Positions 43,246 through 51,734 of a stretch of 64,000 nucleotides of DNA are shown here, one piece after another. Position numbers and translations under genes: made by a program. Numbering within the stretch: position 1 is the first letter of the stretch; every line of letters begins with the position of its first letter. Below the pieces are notes generated by a model. That model did no database searches. It saw nothing but the letters and a program-made list of their open reading frames with translations, and was not told where the DNA came from. Source of the stretch: DATJGR01 sp041739525 (GTDB lineage Bacteria; Pseudomonadota; Gammaproteobacteria; Pseudomonadales; Azotimanducaceae); the NCBI GenBank assembly GCA_041739525.1, contig JBGSNQ010000135.1, forward strand, positions 1 through 64,000, written 5' to 3'.

Positions 43246-44447
43246 CACTCGGTTTCTCGAAGGAAAAACTGGGCAACATCCAGGCGTTCGTCAAGTCGTA
43301 TGTCGACGACGGCAAGCTGCCCGGCTATCTCTGCCTGGTGTCGCGATACGGCGAAGAAGCCCATTTCGTTTCATACGGCAAACGCGACGTGGAACGCGGC
43401 ACACCGATCTCGCGCGACACGGTGTTCCGCATCTATTCGATGAGCAAGCCGATCACCAGCGTTGCGCTGATGATGCTGTACGAAAAAGGCGCGTTCCAAC
43501 TCGACGACCCCGTCGCGAAGTACATTCCGCAATGGCGTGACTTGAAGGTATTCGCCGGCGGCGACGAGAAGTCGTATCAGGTGAGCGCACCGGCGCGCCC
43601 CATGAACGTGAAGGATCTCCTAACGCATTGCTCGGGACTCACATACGGATTCCTCGGCACGCATCCCGTCGACGCGATGTACCGCACGGCGAAAATCGGC
43701 GGCGGTACGCCCGGTGCAACGCTGGCCGGGATGATCGACGACCTCGCGCGAATTCCGCTGCAGTTCTCGCCGGGCGCGCAATGGAACTACAGCGTTTCCA
43801 CAGACGTACTCGGTTACCTGGTGCAGGTATTGTCGGATCAGGACTTCGACCAGTTCGTCGCGGAGAAGATCACGCGGCCGCTCGGCATGGACGACACCGC
43901 CTTTTTTGTTGCGCCAAAGAACCACGATCGATTCGCCGCCTGTTACGACCGCGTGGTTGCAACCAACTCGCTCAAACTGCAGGACGATCCGAAGAAGAGC
44001 CCGTATCTGTCGCGCCCAACGTTCCTGTCGGGGGGTGGCGGGATGGTGTCGACCATCGACGACTACCACACGTTCACGCGCATGCTGCTCGGGAAAGGAG
44101 CAGCCAACGACGTGAGGATTCTCGGCCGCAAGACCGTCGAATACATGACGTTGAACCATCTCCCAGGCAACAAAGATCTCGCTGCGATGGGGCAGCCGGT
44201 CTTCAGTGAAACACCGTACGACGGCATCGGCTTCGGGCTCGGCTTCTCGGTGATACTCGATCCCGCCACCGCAAACGTGCTCGATTCACCCGGCGAGTTC
44301 GCCTGGGGCGGCGCCGCCAGCACGTATTTCTGGATCGATCCGGTGGAAGAACTGATCGTCATTTTCATGACGCAGTTGTTACCTTCGTCGTCGTATCCGA
44401 TCAGACGGCAGTTGAAGGCGTTGGTGTATCAAGCGTTGATTGATTAG
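43242..44447 (+). CDS. Serine hydrolase, class C beta-lactamase family
   Basis: A 401-residue member of the beta-lactamase / EstB esterase family. Seen: nucleophile motif SMSK (SxxK) near residue 66, the second motif Tyr in WNYSVSTDV near 184, and GSTTF-like WGGAASTYFW near the end. No signal peptide, so a cytoplasmic esterase is more likely than a true beta-lactamase. It overlaps the DUF4345-like gene. Confidence 0.9.
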   Translation: MTLGFSKEKLGNIQAFVKSYVDDGKLPGYLCLVSRYGEEAHFVSYGKRDVERGTPISRDTVFRIYSMSKPITSVALMMLYEKGAFQLDDPVAKYIPQWRDLKVFAGGDEKSYQVSAPARPMNVKDLLTHCSGLTYGFLGTHPVDAMYRTAKIGGGTPGATLAGMIDDLARIPLQFSPGAQWNYSVSTDVLGYLVQVLSDQDFDQFVAEKITRPLGMDDTAFFVAPKNHDRFAACYDRVVATNSLKLQDDPKKSPYLSRPTFLSGGGGMVSTIDDYHTFTRMLLGKGAANDVRILGRKTVEYMTLNHLPGNKDLAAMGQPVFSETPYDGIGFGLGFSVILDPATANVLDSPGEFAWGGAASTYFWIDPVEELIVIFMTQLLPSSSYPIRRQLKALVYQALID

Positions 44448-44747
44448 CGGCGCCAGCCTGGCGACTGCACCGTTTGCTTCCCAGCTCACGCTAGTTCCCT
44501 CTTTCGTCTCGTCTCAGTCGGTGACAGCGGCGCCCAACGATCATTGAGCTCACCGCCGGACAGGCGGCAAATTTGCGCACGCCTTGGTGGCCGGCGATGC
44601 AACATGCCGCGGCCTCGTTCCGCATCGACCCGAGCAATTACTTCTGCGGTAGTCGCGCGCATTCCGTAATCGAGGAAAACTGAAATGCGACTTTACAAAC
44701 CCTAACAGGAGAACGCACCGCTGTTTGCGCCGGTCCAGGCGAATGAG
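44448..44747. other. Intergenic region before the epoxide hydrolase remnant
   Basis: 300 bp with no recognisable gene. It holds a short hairpin (CCGCC, loop GGACA, GGCGG; 44553-44567) that could end the upstream transcript. It is probably the decayed 5' part of the remnant that follows. Confidence 0.4.
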
Positions 44748-44942
44748 TTGATCATCAAGCGCGAAGCGGCCAATGGACCAGTCGTGATCGTCGAGCGCTT
44801 CGACCGGCACCGGTTCCCGACGGGTTGGGTGGAACTGCCGGTGACTGGCGTATTCGAGGTTCACGGCGGCAAGATCACCGTGTGGCGTGACTACTTCGAC
44901 GCTGCGACATTCCAGAACGCAATTACTGCGTTGCCAAGTTGA
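44748..44942 (+). pseudogene. Limonene-1,2-epoxide hydrolase-like 3' remnant
   Basis: A 64-codon frame whose product ends VELPVTGVFEVHGGKITVWRDYF.., the C-terminal half of limonene-1,2-epoxide hydrolase-type NTF2-like proteins (normally about 150 residues), including the catalytic-region WRDYFD. The N-terminal half is absent: an in-frame stop lies at 44703 and the only start is an internal TTG. Confidence 0.65.
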
Positions 44943-45039
44943 GGCGATTGTCGTGGCCGTCGCTGCCCCTGCGGCGCGTGCTCAGCCCCGTCGACATACA
45001 AGGTTGGTGACTGGCCGGGGCGTCGCCTGCGTGCAGTCG

Positions 45040-45675
45040 TTAGGCCGCTGCTTGATGCGGCCGCGTCCCCACCGATAGCAACCGAATGGACATGATGAGG
45101 AACCACGCAAAGTACACGGCGAAAGCAACTCGTTGCGCGATAGCTGGCGAGATCGTCGTTGCCCGAAGGCTGAACGACGCAATTGCGAGTACACCAAGTG
45201 CCAGGCTCACGTTGCTCAGAACGCGCCAGTCCACAGTTCGCCTCATAGGTCCAACCAGGAGAAACGTTGCCAGTATCCACGGAATCGCGGACACGAAGGT
45301 CATCACGATATGTCCGACGGTGTAGGGCGATTCGAGCAGCGGCGAACCCGCGTGCATCTCTGCGGGAATGACACCTGTGGCAGCGAAACCCAGGCCCGAT
45401 GCTACGAGGAGCCAAAAGCACGCACGTGACGATTGAGACGGTTCAAGTGCGCGCGCGACTGCTCCGCCGCAGACCGCCAAACAGAGCCCCGGAGTGATGA
45501 ACCCTATGAGATTCCACATCAACGCATGTGGGGCTCCGAAGACACCCAGTTCGCTTACAGCCTTCGTGTGTTGCGAATAGTCGCTACGCATTTCTCCAAA
45601 CACGAACAACGAAGCCCAAAACAGTACACAACCCACAATACCGACTATCGCCGCGGTTCGGTTCCGCACTGACAT
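45040..45675 (-). CDS. DUF998 family membrane protein
   Basis: A 211-residue protein with six hydrophobic segments: SELGVFGAPHALMWNLIGFITPGLCL and GFAATGVIPAE are typical of DUF998. Function is unknown. Base composition looks lower in G and C than its neighbours, and the gene stands next to decayed sequence, so it may be a recent arrival. ATG start. Confidence 0.8.
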   Translation of the reverse strand: MSVRNRTAAIVGIVGCVLFWASLFVFGEMRSDYSQHTKAVSELGVFGAPHALMWNLIGFITPGLCLAVCGGAVARALEPSQSSRACFWLLVASGLGFAATGVIPAEMHAGSPLLESPYTVGHIVMTFVSAIPWILATFLLVGPMRRTVDWRVLSNVSLALGVLAIASFSLRATTISPAIAQRVAFAVYFAWFLIMSIRLLSVGTRPHQAAA

Positions 45676-45696
45676 CTCACCCGCGGCCCAACAACA

Positions 45697-46899
45697 CTAT
45701 CCCCGCCCCACTCCAACCACCTCATCCTCAATCAACGCATCGATTTCCGCGTCTCCAAGCCCAAGCTCCAGCAATACGTCGCGACTGTGTTCCCCGATCG
45801 TCGGCGCCCTCGAAGGCGTGCGCTGCGCTTCGTCGTGAATGCGGAACGGTGACGCGAGCGTTCTGTCGAAGCCCGGTACCGTCGAGTCCGTCCCCACAAC
45901 CAGACCGTTGGCGAGCAGCTGCGGGTCGGTAACCACGTCAGCAACCCGAGCAACGACGCTGAACGTGATGTCGTTCGCCTTCAGCGCCGCGTCCGCCTCA
46001 TCGATGGTCATTGCCGCGAAGCCTGATTTGATGAGCGCGCGCAACTCGTGGCGATACTTGAGCGCCGCGCGGATGTCCGCAAAACGCGGATCGGCCGCCC
46101 ACTCGGGATGCCCCAGCGCTTTGGCGAGCCGCGGCCACTCCTGCTTCGGCACCGCCAGCGCGACCATCAGATGACGTCCATCACCGGTACCGTAGATGTT
46201 GCTGAACGGATTCGACCAGCCTTCTTCGTCGCGGCGTTCGGTGGAATCGAAACCGGCGAGCACGCCCGCCAGCGTCAAGCCATTGGCCCACGCGCCAGTG
46301 ACCGCGAGCGATGTCGATACCATCGCACCTTCCCCGGTCTGCTCACGCCGATATAGCGACATCATGATCGCGCCGAACAACGTCATCGCCGTTGCATGAT
46401 CCCCAACGCCGCCGGCGGGGGGCGCGGGCGCGATGTCCTTGTCGTGCATCACGTCGAGAATTCCGGTACGTGCGAACCAGCCGGTGATATCGAACGCGCG
46501 TCGTGAACTTTCGTCGCCTTCGAGGCCGTAGCCCGAGATCTGCGCATAGACCAATCGCGGGTTGCGGCGCCGCAGCGTCTCGTACGACAGGTCGTAGCGC
46601 TGCAACTGGTCGGCGCGCATGTTGAACAGAATGACGTCGGTAGATTCGACCAACCGCAACAGCACGTCGCGCCCGGCGCCCTTCGTGAAGTCCAGCGCCA
46701 GGCTGCGCTTGTTGCGGCTCGTCAGTTGCCACGTGTAATCGATCGGATACGTCCCGGATATCCTCCGATGGCCGTCGCCATAAAGGGGTTCGATCTTGAT
46801 CACGTCTGCGCCGTAATCGGACATGATCGTCGCCGCGCACGGCCCTGCCAGAAACGACGCGGCGTCGAGGACGCGGATGCCTTGCAGTGTCGGTGTCAT
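45697..46899 (-). CDS. CaiB/BaiF family CoA transferase
   Basis: A 400-residue class III CoA transferase that moves CoA between carboxylic acids. Seen: FLAGPCAATIMSDYGADVIKIEPLYGDG near residues 16-43, NKRSLALDFTKG, and the catalytic Asp in the SRRAFDITGWFARTG region near 145. ATG 46899 follows GGAGGTTCTC. It forms a likely transcript with the upstream serine hydrolase (11 bp gap). Confidence 0.95.
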   Translation of the reverse strand: MTPTLQGIRVLDAASFLAGPCAATIMSDYGADVIKIEPLYGDGHRRISGTYPIDYTWQLTSRNKRSLALDFTKGAGRDVLLRLVESTDVILFNMRADQLQRYDLSYETLRRRNPRLVYAQISGYGLEGDESSRRAFDITGWFARTGILDVMHDKDIAPAPPAGGVGDHATAMTLFGAIMMSLYRREQTGEGAMVSTSLAVTGAWANGLTLAGVLAGFDSTERRDEEGWSNPFSNIYGTGDGRHLMVALAVPKQEWPRLAKALGHPEWAADPRFADIRAALKYRHELRALIKSGFAAMTIDEADAALKANDITFSVVARVADVVTDPQLLANGLVVGTDSTVPGFDRTLASPFRIHDEAQRTPSRAPTIGEHSRDVLLELGLGDAEIDALIEDEVVGVGRG

Positions 46900-46910
46900 G
46901 AGAACCTCCG

Positions 46911-48068
46911 TCAGTCCGCGATGGCGGCGAATACGAGATCTGCGAGTCGTTGATGTCGTTCGGTGGAGCGCGATTCTTCCATCAGCCCGGTCGACAGAAA
47001 CGCGTAGCTCAGTTCACGCGCCGGATCGATGAAGAACGTGGTCGATCCCGCGCCGACACCGCCGAACGTACGCGGCGTGGCGAGCGAACCGAACGGCGTC
47101 GGATGGAATCCTTTGCCGCGCAGGAAGAAGCCGAGGCCGAGATATGCCGGGAACACCGGCCAGCCGCGCGCGTCCACCGCGTAATCCCAGATGTCGTTCG
47201 GCATTCTGCCGGTGTGATTGCGCGTGGCGAGGTCGAGCGTGGGGCCTGATAGAACACGCGCCCCATCGAGTTCGCCGCCGTTGCGCAACATCTCGGCGAA
47301 GCGCGCGAAGTCGGCAATCGTGGTGACGTAACCGCCCGCGGGAATTTCGATGTCTGGACGAAGGATGTTGCCCATCGATTCGAGCATGTCGGGATTCAGC
47401 AATCCCGGCGCACGGTCGCGTACAACGACCGGACACAGGCGCGGCTTCAATTCGTCCGGCAACCCGAGCGCGGTCGAGTTCATTCGCAACGGTTCGAAGA
47501 CTTCTTGCTTGACGATCTCGCGAAAGGCACGCGACCCGCCGTCGACGCGTCGCACCATCTCCGCCATCACGGCGTGTGCCGGCGAGATCGAGTAACGCAC
47601 CCGCGAACCCGGCACCGATTCCGGCGGCGTCTGGCACATCGCCGCAACGAACGCCTGCAGATTGCCCATGTTCTCGGGCGGCATCGGCGGCGGCATCGAC
47701 GCGATGCCGCTCGTGTGCGTCAGCAATTGCGCAAGCGTGATGCGGCGTTTGCCATTGGCCGCGAATTCCGGAATCACTTCCGCCACCGGCTGATGCAGCT
47801 GCAGCAGGCCCTTCTCGATGTACCGAAGCACGGTTACCGCAGTGAACTGTTTGCCCGACGAGAAGGTGACGAACACTGCGTCGGACGAGAGCTTCGTACC
47901 CTGACCGCGATGCGCATAACCCTGCACGATATCGAGCACGAGACTACCGCGACGATGCACGCGCAACGCGGCACCGTCATATCGCTGCGCCGCGATGTCG
48001 GCCGCGATCGCCTCTTCCACTTTGTGCAACCGCGCGCTGTCCATCCCCAGTGATCCCAGTTCTTTCAT
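46911..48068 (-). CDS. Serine hydrolase, class C beta-lactamase family
   Basis: A 385-residue EstB/beta-lactamase-fold protein. Seen: SSGK nucleophile motif near residue 69, the YSI-type second motif (RYSISPAHAVMAEM), and FGGVGAGSTTFF near 345. It is a different subgroup from the protein at 43242. No signal peptide. ATG 48068 follows GGGAGGTCGAG; the longer frame upstream is not used. It is followed by the CoA transferase gene, with an SDR gene divergent; together they suggest acyl-CoA or ester catabolism. Confidence 0.9.
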   Translation of the reverse strand: MKELGSLGMDSARLHKVEEAIAADIAAQRYDGAALRVHRRGSLVLDIVQGYAHRGQGTKLSSDAVFVTFSSGKQFTAVTVLRYIEKGLLQLHQPVAEVIPEFAANGKRRITLAQLLTHTSGIASMPPPMPPENMGNLQAFVAAMCQTPPESVPGSRVRYSISPAHAVMAEMVRRVDGGSRAFREIVKQEVFEPLRMNSTALGLPDELKPRLCPVVVRDRAPGLLNPDMLESMGNILRPDIEIPAGGYVTTIADFARFAEMLRNGGELDGARVLSGPTLDLATRNHTGRMPNDIWDYAVDARGWPVFPAYLGLGFFLRGKGFHPTPFGSLATPRTFGGVGAGSTTFFIDPARELSYAFLSTGLMEESRSTERHQRLADLVFAAIAD

Positions 48069-48123
48069 CTCGACCTCCCACGACGCCCCTCCGCGTATAC
48101 TGCCGCAGCAGGGGGGAATCAGC

Positions 48124-48987
48124 ATGCAGGATTTCGAAGGGAAGGTAGCTTTCATCACCGGTGCCGCGAGCGGCATCGGTCTCGGTATCGGGTACGCCTT
48201 AGCCGCGGCCGGCATGAAGGTGATGCTTGCAGACATCGAGAAAACGGCGCTCGAGAAGGCGGCACGCGACGTACGTGCGACGAACGCAACCGTCGAGACC
48301 GTGGTGTGCGACGTGTCCGATGCACGATCGATGGTCGCGGCGGCAGACGCCACGATTGCCGCATTCGGCAAAGTCCACGTGTTGTGCAACAACGCGGGAG
48401 TCAGCAGCGGCGGACTCGTCGACGAACTCGACGACGGCGATTGGAACTGGGTGATCGGGGTGAATTTCCTCGGTGTTCTGCACGGTTGCCGGGCATTCCT
48501 TCCGCACATCAAGAGGCAGGGCGAAGGCGGCCACATCGTCAACACGTCGTCGATGGCGGGCCTGCTCGGCGGCATGCCGGGTTGGGGACCGTACAACTCG
48601 ACGAAGTTCGCCGTCGTCGGCCTGACGGAGGTACTGCGTCAGGAGGGCCGCACAGGCGGCTTCGGTGCCTCGGTGCTGTGCCCCGGCGGCGTGAACACCA
48701 ACATCTACGAAGCACCCCGCAACCGCCCCGCCAGGTTCGGGCCGCAGGTGTCGAAGGTCGCTGTCGACGACATTCGCGACGACCTGAAGAAGGGGCTCGA
48801 TCCGCGCGTCGTCGGGCGGCTGGTGCTCGAGGCGATTCGCGACAATCGCCTGTATGTATTCACCGACCCACGCCTGCGCAAACTGGTCGAGCAACGCCAC
48901 CAGCATCTGCTCGACGATTTCGAATGGGCCGCCGCCTCGCAATCACTGAACGACGCGGGCGCACCAGGCTCGAAACGCAGCCGCTAA
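48124..48987 (+). CDS. Short-chain dehydrogenase/reductase
   Basis: A 287-residue classical SDR. Seen: cofactor motif TGAASGIGLGIG near residues 12-23, NNAGVSSGG near 88-96, catalytic Ser in NTSSMAG near 141 and YNSTK near 157-161. Acidic residue at the end of strand 2 (LADIE) suggests NAD. ATG 48124; TATACT-like -10 and the divergent hydrolase gene lie just upstream. Confidence 0.94.
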   Translation: MQDFEGKVAFITGAASGIGLGIGYALAAAGMKVMLADIEKTALEKAARDVRATNATVETVVCDVSDARSMVAAADATIAAFGKVHVLCNNAGVSSGGLVDELDDGDWNWVIGVNFLGVLHGCRAFLPHIKRQGEGGHIVNTSSMAGLLGGMPGWGPYNSTKFAVVGLTEVLRQEGRTGGFGASVLCPGGVNTNIYEAPRNRPARFGPQVSKVAVDDIRDDLKKGLDPRVVGRLVLEAIRDNRLYVFTDPRLRKLVEQRHQHLLDDFEWAAASQSLNDAGAPGSKRSR

Positions 48988-49355
48988 GGGAAGAGAAGAA
49001 GCGCTTCGATTCACGGCGGACGCGGGTGAATGCCGGTTCGGACACGCTCGAGCCGTCCTTGGTCGCTCGATCGCGGCCATCCATGGCCGCTCACGGTCCT
49101 CACCAACATTCCCCCACGTCCACCTGGGATATGTCTCCATCGCAAGGTCGTGTCGTGCCTGAACGCGCGCAGAGCGCGCGTTCACTTTCCCTTCTAAGCA
49201 AAAGCGCGACATCGAAGTTTGAAGGCGACGGCTGATCGGTGTGGAGGGGCATGAGCGGCCATGGATGGCCGCGACTGAGCGACCAAGGACGGCTAGAGCG
49301 CCCCCTCCGCACCGATCAGCCGTCGCCCACCCGCCTCAAACGCTCGCATTCGCCT
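48988..49355. other. Intergenic region with nested inverted repeats
   Basis: 368 bp between the converging SDR and exonuclease III genes. Apart from the inverted repeat listed separately (49051-49327) I see nothing that codes for a protein. Confidence 0.55.
49051..49327. repeat. Nested inverted repeat (MITE-like or structured terminator)
   Basis: Two arms of about 43 bp, 49051-49093 and 49252-49294, are nearly exact inverted copies (outer part AGCCGTCCTTGGTCGCTC, inner part GCGGCCATCCATGGCCGCTCA). A second, independent inverted pair flanks the right arm: GGCGACGGCTGATCGGTG (49224 on) against CACCGATCAGCCGTCGCC (49310 on). Each arm is itself palindromic around CCATCCATGG-like sequence. No transposase gene is nearby. 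Confidence 0.75.
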
Positions 49356-50126
49356 TCACTCGATATCGACGCCGACCGGACAATGATCCGATCCCATGAC
49401 GTGCGGCCAGATGAACGCATTCCGCACGCGCTTCGCCGCATTCGCCGACGCAAGCACATAGTCGATCCGCCAGCCCACGTTCTTCTCGCGCGCGCCGCCC
49501 CACTGCCGCCACCACGTGTAGTGGCCCTCTTCGCCCGGATGTTGCGCGCGGAACGTGTCCACCCAGCCGGCTTCGATCCAGCGCGTCATCTCCGCGCGCT
49601 CCTCGGGAAGGAAGCCGCTCGTCTTCTCGTTCGTTTTCGGCCGCGCGAGATCGATCGCTTCGTGCGCCGTGTTGTAGTCGCCGATGACGAACACGGGCCC
49701 GCGTCGCTTCAGCTTCTGCACGCGATCGAACAGGGCCGCGTAGAAATCGAGTTTGTACGGCACGCGGCTGTTGTCGCGTTCCTTGCCGCTACCCTTGGGA
49801 AAATACCCGGTAACCACCGAGACGCGACCGAATTGCGTGATGAGCAAACGGCCTTCGGCGTCGAAGCGGGTGTCGTGCAGCGTGGTTTCGACTTTATCGG
49901 GTTTGACGCGCGAGTAGACGCCGACACCGCTGTAGCCGGCCCGCTCCGCCGCCGAGAAGTGCGCGTGCCAGCCCTTGGGCGAACGAATCTTCTCGTCGAG
50001 TTGCGCCGGAAACGCGCGCACTTCCTGAATGCCGATGATATCGGCCTTAGACGACTCCAGGAAACGATCGAAGCCTTTCGCCGCGCACGCGCGCAGACCG
50101 TTGACGTTCCAACTAACGATTCTCAT
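49356..50126 (-). CDS. xthA: Exodeoxyribonuclease III
   Basis: A 256-residue AP endonuclease / 3'-5' exonuclease of DNA base repair. Seen: SWNVNGLRA near residues 5-13, the metal ligand Glu in IIGIQEVRA near 33-35, GDYNTAHEAIDLA near 148-160, GWRIDYVLAS near 218 and GSDHCPVGVDIE at the end: all catalytic motifs intact. ATG 50126. It lies 8 bp downstream of the YjbR-type gene and is probably co-transcribed with it. Confidence 0.97.
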   Translation of the reverse strand: MRIVSWNVNGLRACAAKGFDRFLESSKADIIGIQEVRAFPAQLDEKIRSPKGWHAHFSAAERAGYSGVGVYSRVKPDKVETTLHDTRFDAEGRLLITQFGRVSVVTGYFPKGSGKERDNSRVPYKLDFYAALFDRVQKLKRRGPVFVIGDYNTAHEAIDLARPKTNEKTSGFLPEERAEMTRWIEAGWVDTFRAQHPGEEGHYTWWRQWGGAREKNVGWRIDYVLASANAAKRVRNAFIWPHVMGSDHCPVGVDIE

Positions 50127-50134
50127 GAGGGGCG

Positions 50135-50911
50135 TTACTCTTCGCTCGATTCGAGTTCGTTCAACATCCGTCGCAGCGCGAAGTGTTTGTAGCTCACCAT
50201 GATCAGTTCGCGCACTTCGTCCCAGTCCACTTCGTCCTCTACGTCGAGTTCGATCCAGCCGTTGTGGCCCATGTACGCCGGAATCTGGTAGCGCTTCTCG
50301 AACGTCAGCATCGCCTGCATGTCGCTGCCCACCCAGAACTGCAGCTTCAGGCGGCCGCCGTATCGATGCACGCTGCAGAACGTTTTCTTGCCGGCGCGCC
50401 AGGTGGGGTTGCCGAACGTGGTTCCTTCGGTTGCTTCCGGCAAGCCGAGACAGAGCTTGCGCAACGGCGCGAGCACCTGTTTGGCGCGCTTCGACGCCAA
50501 CGGATCGAACTTGTCGGCGTCGATCGTTTTGGTGGGCGGCTTGATGACGATAGCCGGCCCGAGATCGACGGTGAGTTTCTTCGGCGCCACGTTTACGTAT
50601 GCCTCGCGCACGTGGTTCGCCACGCGCTTCCAGTCGAGCCCCTTGTTCAAATGCACGCCGAGCCAGCCGCGCGGTCCAACGTACGGCGGCACAAAGAAAT
50701 AGTCGGGTTCCGATTCGGTGTATCGCTGCTGCGCGCCGGGCGGCGCGCTCAACCAAAGCGAGATGCGACCGTCGCCGTGATGATTGACGACGTGCGATGC
50801 GAACGTCTTGCCGCGCACGCGATAGTCGGGCGAGCCGTGCGACATGGCTTCGGTCGCTTCCGGAAATGAAAGGCAGATCTCCCGCACGGCGGCGGCGATG
50901 TCTTTGGCCAT
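50135..50911 (-). CDS. MmcQ/YjbR family protein, tandemly duplicated domain
   Basis: A 258-residue protein made of two copies of the DUF419/YjbR (CyaY-like) domain: about 8-120 (LSFPEATEAMSHGSPDYRVRGKTF..) and about 142-250 (LGLPEATEGTTFGNPTWRAGKKTF..). Single-domain members are about 120 residues. The family is DNA-binding-like in fold but of unknown function. ATG 50911; it is followed by xthA. Confidence 0.88.
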   Translation of the reverse strand: MAKDIAAAVREICLSFPEATEAMSHGSPDYRVRGKTFASHVVNHHGDGRISLWLSAPPGAQQRYTESEPDYFFVPPYVGPRGWLGVHLNKGLDWKRVANHVREAYVNVAPKKLTVDLGPAIVIKPPTKTIDADKFDPLASKRAKQVLAPLRKLCLGLPEATEGTTFGNPTWRAGKKTFCSVHRYGGRLKLQFWVGSDMQAMLTFEKRYQIPAYMGHNGWIELDVEDEVDWDEVRELIMVSYKHFALRRMLNELESSEE

Positions 50912-51052
50912 GATGGTGTTCCTCGCGGGCCCGCCCGCCTTCAATGGGATGAAATCACAGTCGCGAGCGGCGTCACAACCCGACGCGCGGCGGTGTGACT
51001 CGGCGCGCCATTGGCGATATGGTTGCGACCGACCTCAATGCAATCTTCCGGA

Positions 51053-51265
51053 ATGGACAGCCTCGAAAAGACCGCGTACGCCCTGCTCGGCTTCGTCTGC
51101 CTGCTGTATGTCGGCGTAATGATTGCCGGACTCATCGCAGCGTTCCCGGTTGGCATATTCGGACTCATCGTCATCGTCGGCATCGGGCTGCTGCTGATCA
51201 AAGTCATCCGCGAGCGGGTCCGCAACCGGGAAGACGACTACTACTCGAAGAACATTGACCAATAA
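51053..51265 (+). CDS. Small membrane protein
   Basis: A 70-residue protein with two hydrophobic segments (about 6-26 and 31-50) and a charged tail (RERVRNREDDYYSKN). I do not recognise it. A 14-bp sequence at its 3' end (GAACATTGACCAAT, 51249-51262) is directly repeated at 51266-51279, so the final residues sit on a small tandem duplication. It is followed by a YbjQ-type gene after 30 bp. Confidence 0.7.
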   Translation: MDSLEKTAYALLGFVCLLYVGVMIAGLIAAFPVGIFGLIVIVGIGLLLIKVIRERVRNREDDYYSKNIDQ

Positions 51266-51295
51266 GAACATTGACCAATTGAAAACACGGGATCA

Positions 51296-51622
51296 ATGAA
51301 AATCACCACGCAGGATCGTTTCGAAGACGCGACCATCGTCAAAACACTCGGGCTGGTGCGCGGCAACACCGTGCGTTCGCGCCACCTCGGCAAAGACATC
51401 ATTGCCGGACTGCGGTCGCTGGTCGGCGGCGAGATCATCGAGTACACGAAGCTGCTTGCCGAAGCGCGCGAGCAATCGCTCGACCGGATGGTGGCCGAAG
51501 CAAAGCGGCTCGGTGCCGACGCGATTGTGGCGGTTCGATTCGTCACGGCACCTGCCATGCGGGACGGCGCGGAGATGCTCGCCTACGGCACCGCAGTGAA
51601 GCTCGACAGGAGCCCGGGTTGA
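51296..51622 (+). CDS. YbjQ/UPF0145 family protein
   Basis: A 108-residue protein of the YbjQ family, which forms pentamers of unknown function. Seen: VRGNTVRSRHLGKDIIAGLRSLVGGEI and EAKRLGADAIVAVRFVT. ATG start, cytoplasmic. Probably co-transcribed with the small membrane protein gene upstream. Confidence 0.93.
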   Translation: MKITTQDRFEDATIVKTLGLVRGNTVRSRHLGKDIIAGLRSLVGGEIIEYTKLLAEAREQSLDRMVAEAKRLGADAIVAVRFVTAPAMRDGAEMLAYGTAVKLDRSPG

Positions 51623-51734
51623 CGGCGCGCCGAGAAATCCGAAATCGGCAATTGATCGAAAGCCCCCAGTGTAGGACCATCCGCGCCTTGCTCCCTCGAC
51701 GCTTCCCGCACACCCCAGGAGAATCCATCCGCCA

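Noticed and set aside
51249..51279. Phage or island attachment site
   Set aside because: The direct repeat is only 14 bp at 17-bp spacing and there is no tRNA, integrase or transposase gene.
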